Shown: piece after piece, positions 21,891 to 29,601 of the stretch
Layout: every line of letters starts with the position of its first letter
How positions within the stretch are numbered: position 1 is the first letter of the stretch
Assembly: GCF_007829955.1 (NCBI RefSeq)
Contig: NZ_VIWX01000003.1
Span: 186,001-250,000 of the forward strand
DNA length: 64,000 bases
DNA from: Saccharopolyspora dendranthemae
Lineage (GTDB): Bacteria > Actinomycetota > Actinomycetes > Mycobacteriales > Pseudonocardiaceae
Reading direction: 5' to 3'
The notes under the pieces: generated by a model
The model's database searches: none
What the model was told of the DNA's origin: nothing
The model's input: only the letters and a program-made list of their open reading frames with translations
Position numbers and translations under genes: made by a program

Positions 21891-22673
21891 GTGGGCGAGA
21901 AGACGATCCGCAGGCCGGCCCGGCCCAGTGTCGCGGAACGAGCCAGGAGCATTGCCAAACGTGGCGGAAAAGCGGCGCTGCTGCCGTCCGGCGAGGTCTC
22001 GGCCCGCGTGGCTCCCTTGCTGCACCACGTGCACTCGGACGGCAGCGCCGCGGTGCTGCTCGCGGACGACCACCCGCTGATCGCGGCCACCTGGCACGCG
22101 CCGCGCGGGGAGCTCGCCGCCGTCATCGAGGTCACCGACCCCACCCCGGTGCGACTCCGCGAACCGGTCCGCGGACTGCTGTGGCTCACCGGCTGGTTGC
22201 GGCTGCTCGATGCCGAGGAAGCGCACCACGAGGTGCTGTCGATCGTCGACGACAGGCCGGACCCGCGGCTGCTGGACGCCGGCCACGGCGCCCGCGTGCT
22301 GCGGCTCGAGTCCGCGTCGATCGTGCTGGCCGACGCGGAGGGCACGGATTCGGTGGACCCCACCGAGTTCCAGGCCGCGACCCCGGACCCGTTCTGCACC
22401 TTCGAGGACGACTGGCTCCGGCACCTGGAGCTCTCGCACCGCGACGTCGTCGGCCTGCTCGCCCGGCACCTGCCGGAGCAGTTGCGCGGCGGGCACATCC
22501 GCCCCCTCGGGCTGGACCGCTACGGCCTGCGGCTGCGCGTCGAGTCCTCCGACGGCGATCACGACGTCCGGCTCGGCTTCTCGCGCCCGGCCGACACCAC
22601 CGAGCGCCTCGGCTTCGAACTCCGCCGCCTCGTCGGCTGCCCCTTCCTGGCTCAACAACGCAAAGGCTCGTGA
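21891..22673 (+). CDS. DUF2470-domain protein, HugZ/PNPOx-like, probably iron-regulated (260 aa)
   Basis: The N-terminal part (ARVAPLLHHVHSDGSAAVLLADDHPLIAA) and middle look like a split-barrel of the pyridoxamine-oxidase/HugZ class. The C-terminal part (about residues 165-250, CTFEDDWLRHLELSHRDVVGLLARHLPEQL ... DRYGLRLRV) matches DUF2470, which in HugZ-type heme oxygenases binds heme. Start GTG 21891 has GGAGG 8 bases upstream. The iron box just before it indicates repression when iron is plentiful. Heme or iron use is a plausible role, but activity is not shown. It is a single-gene unit. Confidence 0.8.
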   Translation: MGEKTIRRPARPSVAERARSIAKRGGKAALLPSGEVSARVAPLLHHVHSDGSAAVLLADDHPLIAATWHAPRGELAAVIEVTDPTPVRLREPVRGLLWLTGWLRLLDAEEAHHEVLSIVDDRPDPRLLDAGHGARVLRLESASIVLADAEGTDSVDPTEFQAATPDPFCTFEDDWLRHLELSHRDVVGLLARHLPEQLRGGHIRPLGLDRYGLRLRVESSDGDHDVRLGFSRPADTTERLGFELRRLVGCPFLAQQRKGS

Positions 22674-22684
22674 CCTCGGCACTT

Positions 22685-22752
22685 CCCAGTTTTAGTCCAA
22701 ACCGAGCCATGATCATGTCCGAAATGTCCGCTCAGTTATGACTAAAACTGGG
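22685..22752 (-). repeat. 68-bp inverted-repeat element, copy 1 (inverted relative to the other copies)
   Basis: Terminal inverted repeats CCCAGTTTTAGTC/GACTAAAACTGGG flank a 42-bp core containing CATGATCATG. Reverse-complementing this copy gives near identity to copies at 30912, 41294 and 58957. The flanks (AAGTGCC and ACCTGGTG) are partly shared with other copies, so the element may be slightly longer than 68 bp. It lies 12 bp after the DUF2470 stop codon. Confidence 0.9.
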
Positions 22753-22956
22753 ACCTGGTGGGTGTCGTTGCTTCAGGTGTGGGACTCAGCCCGCACCGCC
22801 GCGGGTTCTCACACGTCGTCTGGATGAGTACGCCGCGACGCCGTGTATTGGCATACAAAAGGAGTGGCGCACGGAGTCCAGACGGCGTGTGAGGTTCCGC
22901 CACCCGCACCGCCAAGCAAAGTGATACTGCAATCATCCCAAAAACTGGGACCTGGT
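22744..22956. repeat. Structured intergenic segment between 16-bp direct repeats
   Basis: AAAACTGGGACCTGGT occurs at 22744-22759 (the end of 68-bp copy 1) and again at 22941-22956. Between them is a hairpin with 17-bp arms (22808-22824 and 22877-22893, 16/17 paired) and an 11-bp direct repeat CCCGCACCGCC at 22790-22800 and 22903-22913. No open frame of note and no tRNA is seen. It may be an inserted element or a non-coding RNA. Confidence 0.65.
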
Positions 22957-23333
22957 CAGGAGAGTTCGTCCGAGAACCAGGTCGCGGCGCGGGTGATCCG
23001 GCCGTGGCGGAAGCGCAGCGACCCGTCGTCGCCGCCCAGCAGGACGGCTTCGGCGACCTGGGTCTGGCGGGTCACCAGCCACAGGAAGGCGTGCGCCACC
23101 GACCACGCCTGCCCCGCGCGGAGACCGTCGGAGAAGCGGACCTGCAGACCTCCCGGATCCGCGAACCGCAGCTCCACCAGCACGCCGTTGCGGATCCCGA
23201 AGAAGTCGGTGGCGCCCAGCGCGCAGTTGATCGAGTCGAACTCGCGGACCTCCCGGAGCACGCGCATCGCGAGCGCGGGCAGCGTCTCTGCCACGGGCTC
23301 CGCGTCCTGCGTGCCCCACACGTAAACGTCCAC
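22956..23333 (-). CDS. Hypothetical protein (125 aa)
   Basis: I do not recognise the family. The protein begins VDVYVWGTQDAEPVAETLPALAMRVLREV and has no signal peptide or membrane segment. A central run, CALGATDFFGIRNGVLVELRFADPGGL, suggests a small alpha/beta domain. GTG 23333 has GGAGGGG upstream, which fixes the start. The stop codon lies at the edge of the second copy of the AAAACTGGGACCTGGT repeat, so the 3' end of the gene abuts the repeat junction. It is divergent from the CPBP protease gene. Confidence 0.65.
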   Translation of the reverse strand: MDVYVWGTQDAEPVAETLPALAMRVLREVREFDSINCALGATDFFGIRNGVLVELRFADPGGLQVRFSDGLRAGQAWSVAHAFLWLVTRQTQVAEAVLLGGDDGSLRFRHGRITRAATWFSDELS

Positions 23334-23469
23334 GCCACCCCTCCGGCGTCGGCGACCACTCCTGCGACGGGAGGCGGACCTCCTTCGGTTCCCTCCGGAA
23401 CCGCTTCCCCTCTTCGCCAGGTGCGTCAGGCCTCCGGCGGCACCGCCCGTTGCGGGTACGGTTCGTCCG

Positions 23470-24279
23470 GTGAGCACCCTGCGCGCCTGGCTGAGCCCTA
23501 CACGCCCCGCTGAGCCCGCGGAGTTCACCGATCCGGCGGAACGCAAGGCGATCGGCATCGAGCTGATCGTGGTGTTCGCCGTGACCCTGGGGATGTCCGG
23601 GCTGCAGAGCCTGATCTCGTTGCTCGACGCGCTCCTGCAACCGACGCCGCTGGCCCAGCAGCAGGTCGCGATCAACCAGCCGCAGGCGGGCCTCGGGCTG
23701 CTGGACATGCTGGCCCAGCTGGTCAACGTGCTGCGGCTCGTGTCCTGGGGCGCGCTGGGCGCGTTCCTGCTGTGGCGCGGCGGGATGGCGCTGTGGCGGA
23801 TCGGCCTGGACCGCACCCGGCCGGGCGGCGACGCGCTGCGCGGCGCCGGGCTCGCCGCGCTGATCGGGATCCCCGGCCTCGGGCTGTACCTGCTCGCGCA
23901 CGCGCTGGGCCTGAGCCTGACCGTGCAACCGTCGACGCTGACCGACGCGTGGTGGCGGGCACCGGTTCTGGCGCTCGCGGCGTTCGGCAACGCCTTCGCC
24001 GAGGAGGTCCTGGTCGTCGGCTACGTGCTGACCCGGTTGCGGCAGCTCGGCTGGGGCGAGAACCGGTCGCTGTGGCTGGCGGCGGTGCTGCGCGGCAGCT
24101 ACCACCTCTACCAGGGCTTCGGCGGCTTCGTGGGCAACGTCGTGATGGGCCTGGTCTACGGCCGGATCTGGCAGCGCACCAACCGGCTGGTCCCGCTGAT
24201 CGTCGGGCACGCGCTGATCGATGTCGTCGCGTTCGTCGGCTACTCGGCGCTGCGCGGTCACGTCGGCTGGCTCCCGTGA
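23470..24279 (+). CDS. CPBP-family intramembrane metalloprotease-like protein (269 aa)
   Basis: About seven membrane segments. The ABI/CPBP motifs appear in order: motif 1 AEEVLVVGYVL near residue 178, motif 2 RGSYHLYQG near 211 and motif 3 GHALIDV near 250. These would supply the Glu and His ligands of the metal site of a Rce1-like protease. Motif 1 normally reads EExxxR; here the Arg is absent (EEVLVVGY), so activity could differ. Start GTG 23470. Substrates in bacteria are mostly unknown. It stands alone, 118 bp before arcA. Confidence 0.82.
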   Translation: MSTLRAWLSPTRPAEPAEFTDPAERKAIGIELIVVFAVTLGMSGLQSLISLLDALLQPTPLAQQQVAINQPQAGLGLLDMLAQLVNVLRLVSWGALGAFLLWRGGMALWRIGLDRTRPGGDALRGAGLAALIGIPGLGLYLLAHALGLSLTVQPSTLTDAWWRAPVLALAAFGNAFAEEVLVVGYVLTRLRQLGWGENRSLWLAAVLRGSYHLYQGFGGFVGNVVMGLVYGRIWQRTNRLVPLIVGHALIDVVAFVGYSALRGHVGWLP

Positions 24280-24398
24280 ACTTGGAATCCCGCACTGGAC
24301 GCAACGAACCGATCGTTCAGCGCTAGGGAAAGTTAACGTTCCATCGAAATCAAGCGTGATCAGCGACGGTTACGTTCGTCCGGGCTAGGCTCCGAGCT

Positions 24399-25619
24399 GT
24401 GACTCGACCGCACGTCCAGAGCGAAGTCGGACCGCTGAACTCGGTGGTGCTGCACCGGCCCGGTTCCGAGCTCAAGCGCCTCACCCCGCGCAACACCGAC
24501 CAGTTGCTGTTCGACGCGATCCCCTGGGTCGATCGGGCGCAGGAGGAGCACGACGCCTTCGCCGAGGTGCTGCGCGGGCGCGGCACCGAGGTGCTGCTCC
24601 TGCGCGACCTGCTGACCGAGGCGCTCGCCGACCCCCGAGCTCGCGCCGCCGCGGTGCACGCCGGCCTCGACGAGCTCAAGCTCGGCACCGACGTGGCGGA
24701 CTCGTTGCGCTCGCACCTCTCGGGCGTCCCCGACCGGGCGCTGACCGAGGTGCTCATCGGCGGGATGACCTTCGAGGAACTGCCCGAGGCCGACGGCGGT
24801 TCGCTGGTGCGCCGGATGCACCAGCCGCACGACTTCGCCATCGAGCCGCTGCCGAACCTGCTGTTCACGCGCGACTCGTCGGTGTGGATCGGCGACCGGG
24901 TGGCCATCGCGGCGCTGGCGATGCCCGCCCGGCGGCGGGAGTCGGCGATCACCGACCTGATCTACGCCTACCACCCGCGGTTCTCGCACGCGGCGCGCGC
25001 GTACGGCGCGCACTCGGCGCCCGTGGAGGGCGGGGACGTGCTGCTGCTGGCACCGGGAGTGGTCGCGATCGGCGTCGGCGAGCGCACCACTCCGGCCGGT
25101 GCCGAATCGCTCGCCCGCTCGATGTTCGCCGACGACCTGGCCCACACGGTGCTGGCCGTTCCGATCGAGCAGACGCGCGCGTCGATGCACCTGGACACCG
25201 TGTGCACGATGGTCGACCGCGACGCGGTGGTGATGTACCCGGCGATCCAGCACTCGCTGCACGCCTACGCGCTGCGCCCCAAGGACGGCGAGCTCGACGT
25301 GTCCGGCCCGCAGCCCTTCCTGGACGCGGCGGCGGAGGCGATGGGCATCGACCGGCTCCGGGTCATCGACACCGGGCTCGACCCCGTCACCGCCGAGCGC
25401 GAGCAGTGGGAGGACGGCAACAACACGCTCGCGCTGGCGCCCGGCGCGGTGGTGGCCTACGAGCGCAACGCCGAGACCAACGCCCGGCTGGAGGACGCGG
25501 GCATCGAGGTGCTGCGGATCAGGGGTTCGGAACTGGGTTCCGGCCGGGGTGGTCCGCGGTGCATGTCGTGCCCGATCAGCCGCGCGCCGCTGGCCGAATC
25601 AGGAATCACCGCCACCTGA
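24399..25619 (+). CDS. arcA: Arginine deiminase (406 aa)
   Basis: Hydrolyses L-arginine to citrulline and ammonia, the first step of the arginine deiminase pathway. Family motifs: [12 protein letters not shown], the EGGDVLLL run, [11 protein letters not shown] with the catalytic His, [12 protein letters not shown], and a C-terminal [12 protein letters not shown] with the nucleophilic Cys near residue 388. The length is typical. There is no arcB, arcC or arcD nearby, so the enzyme may serve ammonia production or acid tolerance instead of ATP synthesis. Start GTG 24399. Confidence 0.95.
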   Translation: MTRPHVQSEVGPLNSVVLHRPGSELKRLTPRNTDQLLFDAIPWVDRAQEEHDAFAEVLRGRGTEVLLLRDLLTEALADPRARAAAVHAGLDELKLGTDVADSLRSHLSGVPDRALTEVLIGGMTFEELPEADGGSLVRRMHQPHDFAIEPLPNLLFTRDSSVWIGDRVAIAALAMPARRRESAITDLIYAYHPRFSHAARAYGAHSAPVEGGDVLLLAPGVVAIGVGERTTPAGAESLARSMFADDLAHTVLAVPIEQTRASMHLDTVCTMVDRDAVVMYPAIQHSLHAYALRPKDGELDVSGPQPFLDAAAEAMGIDRLRVIDTGLDPVTAEREQWEDGNNTLALAPGAVVAYERNAETNARLEDAGIEVLRIRGSELGSGRGGPRCMSCPISRAPLAESGITAT

Positions 25620-25788
25620 TCGGGCGAACATTGTCGAGTGTGACCGAGAACAAGTGGAAAGATCTGCGACGGCCCGATCGAGCGCGGTCTCGCCCGCGCG
25701 CGGAGAACGAATCCGCAACCTTTCGCGTTTCCGCTAGTAGCAGGCCCGCTACCAGCGGAAACGCCAAGGCATGGCTTGGCTTGATTAA

Positions 25789-25854
25789 TTGAGGCAAACC
25801 TATCTTCACGGCCTGAATAACTAAGGCTACCCATATCATAATTAGGTTTGCCTG
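25789..25854 (+). promoter_or_regulatory. Cluster of IdeR/DtxR-like sites upstream of ferritin
   Basis: Two inverted copies of the same 11-mer, AGGCAAACCTA (25792-25802) and TAGGTTTGCCT (25844-25854), flank a third weaker site around 25819-25834 (GGGTAGCCTTAG on the minus strand). The 11-mer matches the inner half of the iron box before the DUF2470 gene. In mycobacteria the ferritin gene bfrB has tandem IdeR boxes through which iron-loaded IdeR activates it. The layout here suggests the same. Confidence 0.65.
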
Positions 25855-25879
25855 GAATGTAACTGGACCAATTCAAAGT

Positions 25880-25885
25880 TATATT
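25880..25885 (+). promoter_or_regulatory. -10 box giving a probably leaderless ferritin mRNA
   Basis: TATATT ends 6 bases before the A of the ferritin ATG (25892), the usual distance from -10 to the transcription start. No purine-rich ribosome site precedes the ATG. No good -35 hexamer is seen, consistent with activator-dependent transcription. Confidence 0.5.
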
Positions 25886-25891
25886 GATGCC

Positions 25892-26452
25892 ATGGCTGTC
25901 ACCGCGAAGAAGATTCAGCACAAGGAATCGCAGTTCGAACACCTGCTGCAGGGACAGGTCAAGAACGAGTTCACCGCCTCGCAGCAGTACATCGCGGTCG
26001 CGGTCTGGTTCGACGACAGTGATCTGCCGCAGCTGGCCTCGCACTTCTACAAGCAGGCGCTGGAAGAGCGCAACCACGGCATGATGATCGTCCAGTACCT
26101 GATGGACAACGGCGTCAAGCCGCACATCCCGGCGATCGAGCAGGTTCGCAACGACTTCTCCGAGACCCGGGAGCTGGTCGCGCTCGCCCTGGAGCAGGAG
26201 CGCGAGGTCACCCGCGAGATCGAGACGCTGGCCAAGACCGCCCGCGACGAGGGCAACTACATCGGCGAGCAGTTCATGCAGTGGTTCCTCAAGGAGCAGG
26301 TCGAGGAGGTCGCCTCGATGTCCACGCTGCTCAACGTCGTGGACCGCTCCAACGGCAACCTCTTCGACGTCGAGACCTTCCTCGCCCGCGAGTCGGTGGG
26401 CGACGAGGGTGCCGACGCCACCGCGCCCAAGGCGGCCGGCGGCGCTCTCTGA
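25892..26452 (+). CDS. Ferritin (BfrB-type, heme-free; 186 aa)
   Basis: A four-helix ferritin-like iron store. The ferroxidase ligands can be placed in the first helix (NEFTASQQYIAVAVWF), in ALEERNHGMMIVQYL (Glu and His of ExxH) and in QFMQWFLKEQVEEVASM. The length matches bacterial ferritin, and the axial Met for heme is not evident, so it is ferritin and not bacterioferritin. The C-terminal tail is disordered and Ala/Gly-rich, as in mycobacterial BfrB. Iron-box-like sites lie upstream. Paired hairpins after the stop codon probably end the transcript. Confidence 0.94.
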   Translation: MAVTAKKIQHKESQFEHLLQGQVKNEFTASQQYIAVAVWFDDSDLPQLASHFYKQALEERNHGMMIVQYLMDNGVKPHIPAIEQVRNDFSETRELVALALEQEREVTREIETLAKTARDEGNYIGEQFMQWFLKEQVEEVASMSTLLNVVDRSNGNLFDVETFLARESVGDEGADATAPKAAGGAL

Positions 26453-26464
26453 GCGAGCGATGCC

Positions 26465-26525
26465 GAGCGGTCTGACCGCTCGAAGGCGACATCACCCCGG
26501 GCGGCTCAGCCGCTCGGGGTGATGT
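26465..26525. terminator. Two hairpins between ferritin and the convergent membrane-protein gene
   Basis: Hairpin 1 is GAGCGGT-CTG-ACCGCTC at 26465-26481. Hairpin 2 pairs 26489-26506 with 26508-26525 (17 of 18 bases, one-base loop) and overlaps the last codons of the minus-strand gene. Together they can serve as a bidirectional terminator. Confidence 0.65.
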
Positions 26526-27039
26526 GCATTTCGCTCGGCGGGCTCTGCTCGGACGGACCCGGCTGCTGCTGCGAGGTCTCCGGGTCGGGCTGCTGCTGCG
26601 AGGTCTCCGGGTCCACCGTCTGCGACGGGGCCGTGCGCAGGATCGACGGGTCGAACGACTCGCTCGTCGAGGGCACCGGTTCGTGCGGGTTCGTCCGCTG
26701 CCCCGGTGTGCCCGGAGTCGAGTGCGGCGGGACGAGGTGCCCGGTGTGCGGAGCAGGTGCGGACCCGCTCGGCGGGAGCGGCGGCGGCACGTTCGGACCC
26801 GGCTGCTGGACCACGGGCGGCCGCGCCGGCGGCAGCGGCCCCGAGTCCTGGTTGACGAGGGCCACTCCCCCGCCCACCAGCAGCACCGATCCGATCGCCG
26901 CGACGGTGGCGGCCAGCATCCCGTTGCGCTGCCGCCGGCGACGCGCGGCGGCGACCAGCGACCACTCGGCACCGGTGCGGACCGGGACGTCCAGTCGGTC
27001 GTCGCCCAGCAGGCGCTGCAGCTCTCGGTCCAGATCCAT
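26506..27039 (-). CDS. Single-pass membrane protein with Pro/Gln-rich extracytoplasmic tail, putative sigma-factor partner (177 aa)
   Basis: A cytoplasmic N-terminus of about 40 residues (MDLDRELQRLLGDDRLDVPVR) is followed by one membrane helix (GMLAATVAAIGSVLLVGGGVALV) and a long Pro-rich tail. The tail includes the tandem repeat DPETSQQQP twice, encoded by a 27-bp direct repeat. The ATG at 27039 overlaps the sigma factor stop (TGATG), so it is translationally coupled. This arrangement suggests an anti-sigma or accessory protein, but no zinc-binding HxxxCxxC motif is seen in the cytoplasmic part. Confidence 0.75.
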   Translation of the reverse strand: MDLDRELQRLLGDDRLDVPVRTGAEWSLVAAARRRRQRNGMLAATVAAIGSVLLVGGGVALVNQDSGPLPPARPPVVQQPGPNVPPPLPPSGSAPAPHTGHLVPPHSTPGTPGQRTNPHEPVPSTSESFDPSILRTAPSQTVDPETSQQQPDPETSQQQPGPSEQSPPSEMHITPSG

Positions 27040-27539
27040 CACACGTCACCTCCCTCGAGGGCATCGCCGAGCCGCTTCCGCAAGGACGTGAGCGCCTTGC
27101 TCGCCTGGCTCTTCACCGTTCCGCAGCTGACGCCGAGGGTGTCGGCGATCTCCAGTTCGGAAAGACCTTCGTAGTAACGCAGCACGACCACCGCGCGTTG
27201 CCTCGGCGGCAGATCGCGCAGCGCCTGCCACACCGGCTCGTTCTCCAGGCGGTCCTGCTGGGGGATCGCGGGCACGTCGGGGAACTCGGCCAGCAGGGTC
27301 TCGCGGCGGGTGCGGCGCCAGCGGCTGATGTGCGCGTTCGCCATCGCCTTGCGCACGTAGGCGGTGGGGTCCTCGGTGGTGCGGCTGATCTTGCTCCAGC
27401 GCGCGCCGACCTTCTCCAGCACGGTCTGCACCAGGTCGGCGGCGTCGTGCGGATTCCCGGTGAGGGCGTGGCCGTAACGCATCAGTCCAGGCAGAGCCAC
27501 CCGGACGAACTCGGCGAAATCGTCTTCTGTCGCAGCCAT
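27039..27539 (-). CDS. ECF RNA polymerase sigma factor, SigE-like family (166 aa)
   Basis: Region 2 is visible in ALTGNPHDAADLVQTVLEKV with the following AYVRKAMANAHISRWRR. Region 4 is LPPRQRAVVVLRYYEGLSELEIADTLGVSCGTVKSQASKALTSLRKRL, with a clear helix-turn-helix. The size fits the SigE/ECF group common in Actinobacteria (SACE/Streptomyces 'SigE family'). The frame runs further upstream, but ATG 27539 is where the conserved part begins. It is coupled to the membrane protein downstream. Confidence 0.92.
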   Translation of the reverse strand: MAATEDDFAEFVRVALPGLMRYGHALTGNPHDAADLVQTVLEKVGARWSKISRTTEDPTAYVRKAMANAHISRWRRTRRETLLAEFPDVPAIPQQDRLENEPVWQALRDLPPRQRAVVVLRYYEGLSELEIADTLGVSCGTVKSQASKALTSLRKRLGDALEGGDV

Positions 27540-27786
27540 GTCCCCCCGGCGCGCCCGCCCAACAGGTACTCCGGACGCCTCGGCAGCGGCCGGCACGGCA
27601 GGCGAGTGCGCGGTCACCCCTCCACCCCCTAGACGCCGGGTACCACTGTGGTGGGATACGCAGCCCGCCGCCAGTCCGTTGCCCCGGGCAACCGCGATCA
27701 CCCGAACGGAGCAGGTGGCGGGCGAAGTCCGTTCGCGACCGGGGCCGCCGGGGAACGCTCAGGCTCCCCGGCTCAGCGCACCCCGG

Positions 27787-28740
27787 TCAGCGGATGGTGA
27801 TCTGACGACCCCTGAGACCGTCCCGCGCGCGGCGTTCGGTACTGGTCAGGGGCTCGTCGTCGAGGGAGGCGACAGCGTCGTCGATGCGGTCGCCCAGAGC
27901 GGCGGCCGGCTCGTCCCACTCGCGGGCGTGCAGCTCGCGGTCGAGGTCCCAGACCGGGACCAGCAGGCCGTGCGCGCGGAACGAGCCCGCGTAGCGGCTC
28001 TCCTCGCCCAGGGCGAGCTCGCCGCGCGCCGACAGCCGGGCCAGCGCGGCCAGCAGCTTCTCCTCCGGCTCCGGGCGGACCCAGCGCAGGTGCGCCTTCT
28101 CGCCCGCGTCGACCCAGTAGGCGGAGGTCACGCGCTCGCCCCGGAGGCGGTCGGTGGGCATGATCGCGGCGTTGGCCCGCTCCAGCGACAGCGCGACCTC
28201 GCCGGTCGGGTCCACGTCCTCGGGCAGCCACCAGCCGAAGTCCGAGTGCAGCTCGACGTCCAGCGCGGCTTCCGGGTCGATCAGGTCCTGCAGGCGCGCC
28301 GGCACGGTGCCCGTCTCGGCGGTCTCCGGCCCGACGACCGACAGCGACTGCCCGGTCTCGGCCTCCTGGACCCATTCGATCGCGCGGGCCAGGTCGCGGC
28401 TGATGTCACCGGAGTGGGTCTGCACCTGCAGGCCCACGAAACGCACACCGTCGTTGCGGTGCAGCGCGGCAGCGGCCATCGGCAGCACGGTCGCGAGGGT
28501 GATCTCCGAGCCGTCGCGCATCGGCAGCTTCGCGATCGCCGACGGGACGAACTCGCGCAGCGCGACCAGCTCGCACTCGGCGGCCAGGCCCTCGAACGGC
28601 CGGGTCACGATCACGTCCGCGGCGCCACCGGCCTTGCCGTGGCAGGCCTTGTAGCGCTTGCCCGAACCGCACGGGCAGGGCTGGCGGGGACCGACGGCGC
28701 CTTCTGGCTGGGCTGGCTTCGTCGCGGCTCGCTTCGACAC
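27787..28740 (-). CDS. DUF5926 protein with N-terminal SEC-C zinc motif (317 aa)
   Basis: The start carries PCPCGSGKRYKACHG, the SEC-C zinc-binding motif known from the SecA C-terminus. The remaining 280 residues match the actinobacterial DUF5926 pattern (VTRPFEGLAAECELVALREFVPSA ... WWLPEDVDPTGEVALSLERANAAIMP). No signal or membrane segment is present. SEC-C motifs often bind ribosomes or SecB, so a role in translation or export is possible but unproven. GTG 28740 is the start. Confidence 0.85.
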   Translation of the reverse strand: MSKRAATKPAQPEGAVGPRQPCPCGSGKRYKACHGKAGGAADVIVTRPFEGLAAECELVALREFVPSAIAKLPMRDGSEITLATVLPMAAAALHRNDGVRFVGLQVQTHSGDISRDLARAIEWVQEAETGQSLSVVGPETAETGTVPARLQDLIDPEAALDVELHSDFGWWLPEDVDPTGEVALSLERANAAIMPTDRLRGERVTSAYWVDAGEKAHLRWVRPEPEEKLLAALARLSARGELALGEESRYAGSFRAHGLLVPVWDLDRELHAREWDEPAAALGDRIDDAVASLDDEPLTSTERRARDGLRGRQITIR

Positions 28741-28764
28741 GGCTGATCCAATCGCTGGCGGTGA

Positions 28765-29550
28765 CTACCCCGTGACGCTACCGAAGCGGGCTCGATCGGG
28801 ATCAGCCAGGTGGAACCGGGTCGCCTCCGGCGAGTTGGTCGCGATGTGGCGAACGCCCGCGCGTCGGCACAGGTCGATGTCGTCAGGTTCGTCGACCGTC
28901 CAGCAGTAGGTGTCGCGGCCCAGCGCGGCAGCGCGAGCGACGAATCCGGGGTCCTCGCGCAGCAGCCGCACGTCCGGTCCGGCCAGGTCCGCCCACGGCG
29001 GCAGCACCCCGCCCCGGCGGACCCCGGTGAAGCGGGAGAACAGCAGGACCGTCGGCACCCGGGGCGCGGCCTCCTTGAAGCGGCGGACCGCGGCGGACGC
29101 GAAGGACATCATGAACACCGGCGAGTCCGCCTGCTCGCCCGGCGCGGCCAGGCCGTGCCGCGCCAGCAGCGCGACGAGCTTGTGCTCCACCAGTCCCCCG
29201 TAGCGGACCGGGTGCTTGGTCTCGACGAACAGCCTCGTCGGACGCGGGTTCGCGCGCACCATGCCGAGCAGCTCGTCGAGGGTGAGCACGCCGTACTCGG
29301 CGGCGGAACGGCCGAAGTCCACTTCGGACATCGCTGCGATGGTCAGCGCGCTGACCACGCCCCGGCCGGTGGAGGTCCGGTCGATGCGCCGGTCGTGGAC
29401 GCAGACGAGGTGCCCGTCCTGGGTGACCCGGACATCGCACTCCAGGGCGTCCGCGCCCTGCTCCAGCGCGAGCTCGTAGGCGGACCGGGTGTGCTCGGCG
29501 CGGTGCGCCGAGGCGCCCCGGTGCGCGACGACCTCAGGGAATTCCGCCAC
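28765..29550 (-). CDS. Glycerophosphodiester phosphodiesterase (about 261 aa)
   Basis: GDPD TIM-barrel enzyme that splits glycerophosphodiesters into glycerol 3-phosphate and an alcohol. The catalytic motif set is visible: VVAHRGASAHRAEHT near the N-terminus, the metal ligands in GADALECDVRVTQDGHLVCVHD, and FVETKHP further on. No signal peptide, so it is cytoplasmic. GTG 29550 starts close to the HRG motif; GTG 29589 would add 13 residues. It may share a transcript with the DUF4328 gene upstream (51-bp gap). Confidence 0.9.
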   Translation of the reverse strand: MAEFPEVVAHRGASAHRAEHTRSAYELALEQGADALECDVRVTQDGHLVCVHDRRIDRTSTGRGVVSALTIAAMSEVDFGRSAAEYGVLTLDELLGMVRANPRPTRLFVETKHPVRYGGLVEHKLVALLARHGLAAPGEQADSPVFMMSFASAAVRRFKEAAPRVPTVLLFSRFTGVRRGGVLPPWADLAGPDVRLLREDPGFVARAAALGRDTYCWTVDEPDDIDLCRRAGVRHIATNSPEATRFHLADPDRARFGSVTG

Positions 29551-29601
29551 ACCGCCAGTATCCGGACCGGACGCGGGCACCGCCGTCACTTGTGACCCAC
29601 T

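Noticed and set aside
22681..22760. A tRNA, CRISPR repeat or gene in the 68-bp element
   Set aside because: The element has no cloverleaf, no spacer array and only tiny frames such as MIMARFGLKLG that are artefacts of the repeat.
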